NCBI GenBank assembly: GCA_028284125.1
Contig: JANQSI010000009.1
Location: 248,001-312,000, forward strand
Length of the DNA: 64,000 nt
Source: Cyclobacteriaceae bacterium
GTDB lineage: Bacteria; Bacteroidota; Bacteroidia; Cytophagales; Cyclobacteriaceae
Direction: 5' to 3'
Shown one piece after another: positions 63,047 to 64,000 of the stretch. Position 1 is the first letter of the stretch, and each line of letters starts with the position of its first letter. The notes beneath the pieces were generated by a model. That model did no database searches and had not been told where the DNA came from. It saw only the letters and a list, made by a program, of their open reading frames with translations. The translations under genes and the position numbers were made by a program.

Positions 63047-64000
63047 TTTCACTTGATTCAAACCAGATATTGCCACCCGCATTCTCAATTCCTTTTTTGG
63101 CTAAGGCCAATCCAATGCCACTGCCAGAAGATTTCGTACTAAAATAATTCAGGAATATTTTATCCTTTAACTCCTCTTTAATCCCTTTTCCATTATCCTG
63201 AACCATTAATTCACACTTATCAACCTTACTGGAAAGTTTAACGAGAATATTTGCTCGCTTATTCTCTACTGATTGAATCGCATTCAAAATGATATTATTG
63301 ATAATTCGTTGGAAAATGTCCTTATCAGCATGAATAAATAACTCGTCTTCAATCTCACTATTTATGTTTACATCATCCGTATGATAAAGGCCGATCACCT
63401 GATGCAACAATCTGCTAAAATCTAGAGTAGTGTTGTCAGGCACAGGCATTTCAGCAAAAGCAGAGAAAGAGCTCGCTATTTGACTCATAGTATCTACCTG
63501 GATCAAAAGTGAAGACAGTGTTTCGTGATCCTTTGATCCTTCCTCGTGTTTCCTTAGCAACTGCTGAATCTTCAATTGCATTGGTGTTAATGGATTCTTG
63601 ATCTCATGAGCTACTTGCTTAGCAATCTCTTTCCAGGCCACTTCTTTTTGACTTCTCGCCAATGCACTTTTGCTTTGTTCGAGCTTCACTAGCATGGAAT
63701 TATAATCTCTAACCAGTGAGCCAATTTCATCAGAAGAATCGTAGACAATAGGCTTGTTTTCTTCTTGTAACGTAATATGACTGATCTTTTCAGCAACCAT
63801 TCTCAGTGGCTGCATTAGGTTATTTAAGATCATGCTACCGAAGAGAATAGCAATTATAAAGATGAGTCCGAAAATGTCAATCAAGCTTCCAAACACTTCA
63901 AGCTGTTGACGTTTTAAATGGTTTCTAGAATCAAAAAATGGCATAGCAATGAACCCTGCAATCTCATTGTCATCGTTGTTTATGGTTGCATAACTCACCT
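63000..64000 (-). CDS. NtrY-like sensor histidine kinase, 5' part off window
   Basis: About 333 residues seen; the frame is open to the right edge, where GTG 63996-63998 is internal rather than a start. Visible order: TM helix (IDIFGLIFIIAILFGSMIL), HAMP-like region, coiled coil, HisKA with His in VAHEIKNPLTPMQLK, and HATPase with N box ILNAIQSV, G1 VQDNGKGI, G2 GSGIGLALAKK. HEIKNPLTP is the NtrY/NtrB-like form. No receiver follows. The stop (63000-63002) lies within the downstream outer-membrane gene, overlapping its start by 47 bases, which implies coupled expression. Confidence 0.93.
   Translation of the reverse strand, partial: VSYATINNDDNEIAGFIAMPFFDSRNHLKRQQLEVFGSLIDIFGLIFIIAILFGSMILNNLMQPLRMVAEKISHITLQEENKPIVYDSSDEIGSLVRDYNSMLVKLEQSKSALARSQKEVAWKEIAKQVAHEIKNPLTPMQLKIQQLLRKHEEGSKDHETLSSLLIQVDTMSQIASSFSAFAEMPVPDNTTLDFSRLLHQVIGLYHTDDVNINSEIEDELFIHADKDIFQRIINNIILNAIQSVENKRANILVKLSSKVDKCELMVQDNGKGIKEELKDKIFLNYFSTKSSGSGIGLALAKKGIENAGGNIWFESSENEGTSFFITMPLVAG

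Noticed and set aside
1-64000. tRNA, rRNA, CRISPR arrays, insertion sequences and phage genes
   Set aside because: I looked for cloverleaf ends, regularly spaced direct repeats, transposase motifs and integrase motifs by eye and saw none; weak tRNA-like pairings at 22674-22724 lack the T-loop consensus.

Overview
The window reads as a chromosomal segment of a marine-type Bacteroidota (Cytophagales-like) bacterium. Lineage evidence: a type IX secretion pair (a PKD-repeat protein with a gliding-motility C-terminal domain followed by a PorP/SprF protein), the long form of IspG, a two-module MacB/FtsX permease, AraC regulators with multi-pass membrane N-termini, CarboxypepD_reg/plug proteins, many lipoproteins with a late Cys lipobox, and almost no Shine-Dalgarno sequences. 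Genus cannot be fixed from sequence alone. I found no rRNA, tRNA, CRISPR, IS element or prophage; genes are dense on both strands.

Layout. 1-4870 (minus): a very large 2-oxoacid:ferredoxin oxidoreductase (3' end off the left edge) and a tightly coupled small helical protein. 5085-13087: a DoxX-like membrane protein, an OsmC protein, a purple acid phosphatase, an FtsX-type permease with an AraC-type regulator, and a lipoprotein. 13156-20364: a large MG2/plug surface protein, a small secreted protein (paralogue at 33400), a Kef-type antiporter, YaaA, and an acidic lipoprotein. 20377-24941: a TPR histidine kinase, a 54-codon membrane ORF, a 630-base intergenic stretch holding a candidate small RNA and a candidate operator, an XRE regulator, and two lipoproteins overlapping by ATGA. 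25120-35881: a block of exported hydrolases (CapA-like, S33 alpha/beta hydrolase, sortilin/BNR-repeat protein, S9 peptidase, esterase, Ca-dependent PI-PLC-like lipoprotein). 35937-39289: an AraC regulator, two YceI proteins, and an SRPBCC-GyrI fusion. 39385-43610: ispG with an SDR gene, divergent from an MlaE/MlaF-type lipid transporter pair. 43740-48508: the type IX pair. 48745-53063: a membrane-anchored wHTH/beta-propeller regulator, a serine hydrolase lipoprotein, and a YceI-TPR fusion. 53208-58741: a signalling group (helical protein, GAF protein, SiaC-like phosphoprotein, CHASE-type histidine kinase). 58978-64000: beta-carbonic anhydrase, a giant outer-membrane protein, and an NtrY-like kinase cut by the right edge.

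The window is dominated by envelope, export and sensing functions. Three histidine kinases appear with no response regulator beside them. The most interesting under-described items are: the candidate ~100-nt small RNA at 22638-22740 with its own promoter and terminator; the AATATT-rich operator before the XRE gene; the paired secreted proteins with conserved Cys and HH motifs at 16353 and 33400; the insertion-bearing oxidoreductase with its coupled small partner; and the GAF/SiaC/CHASE-kinase group.
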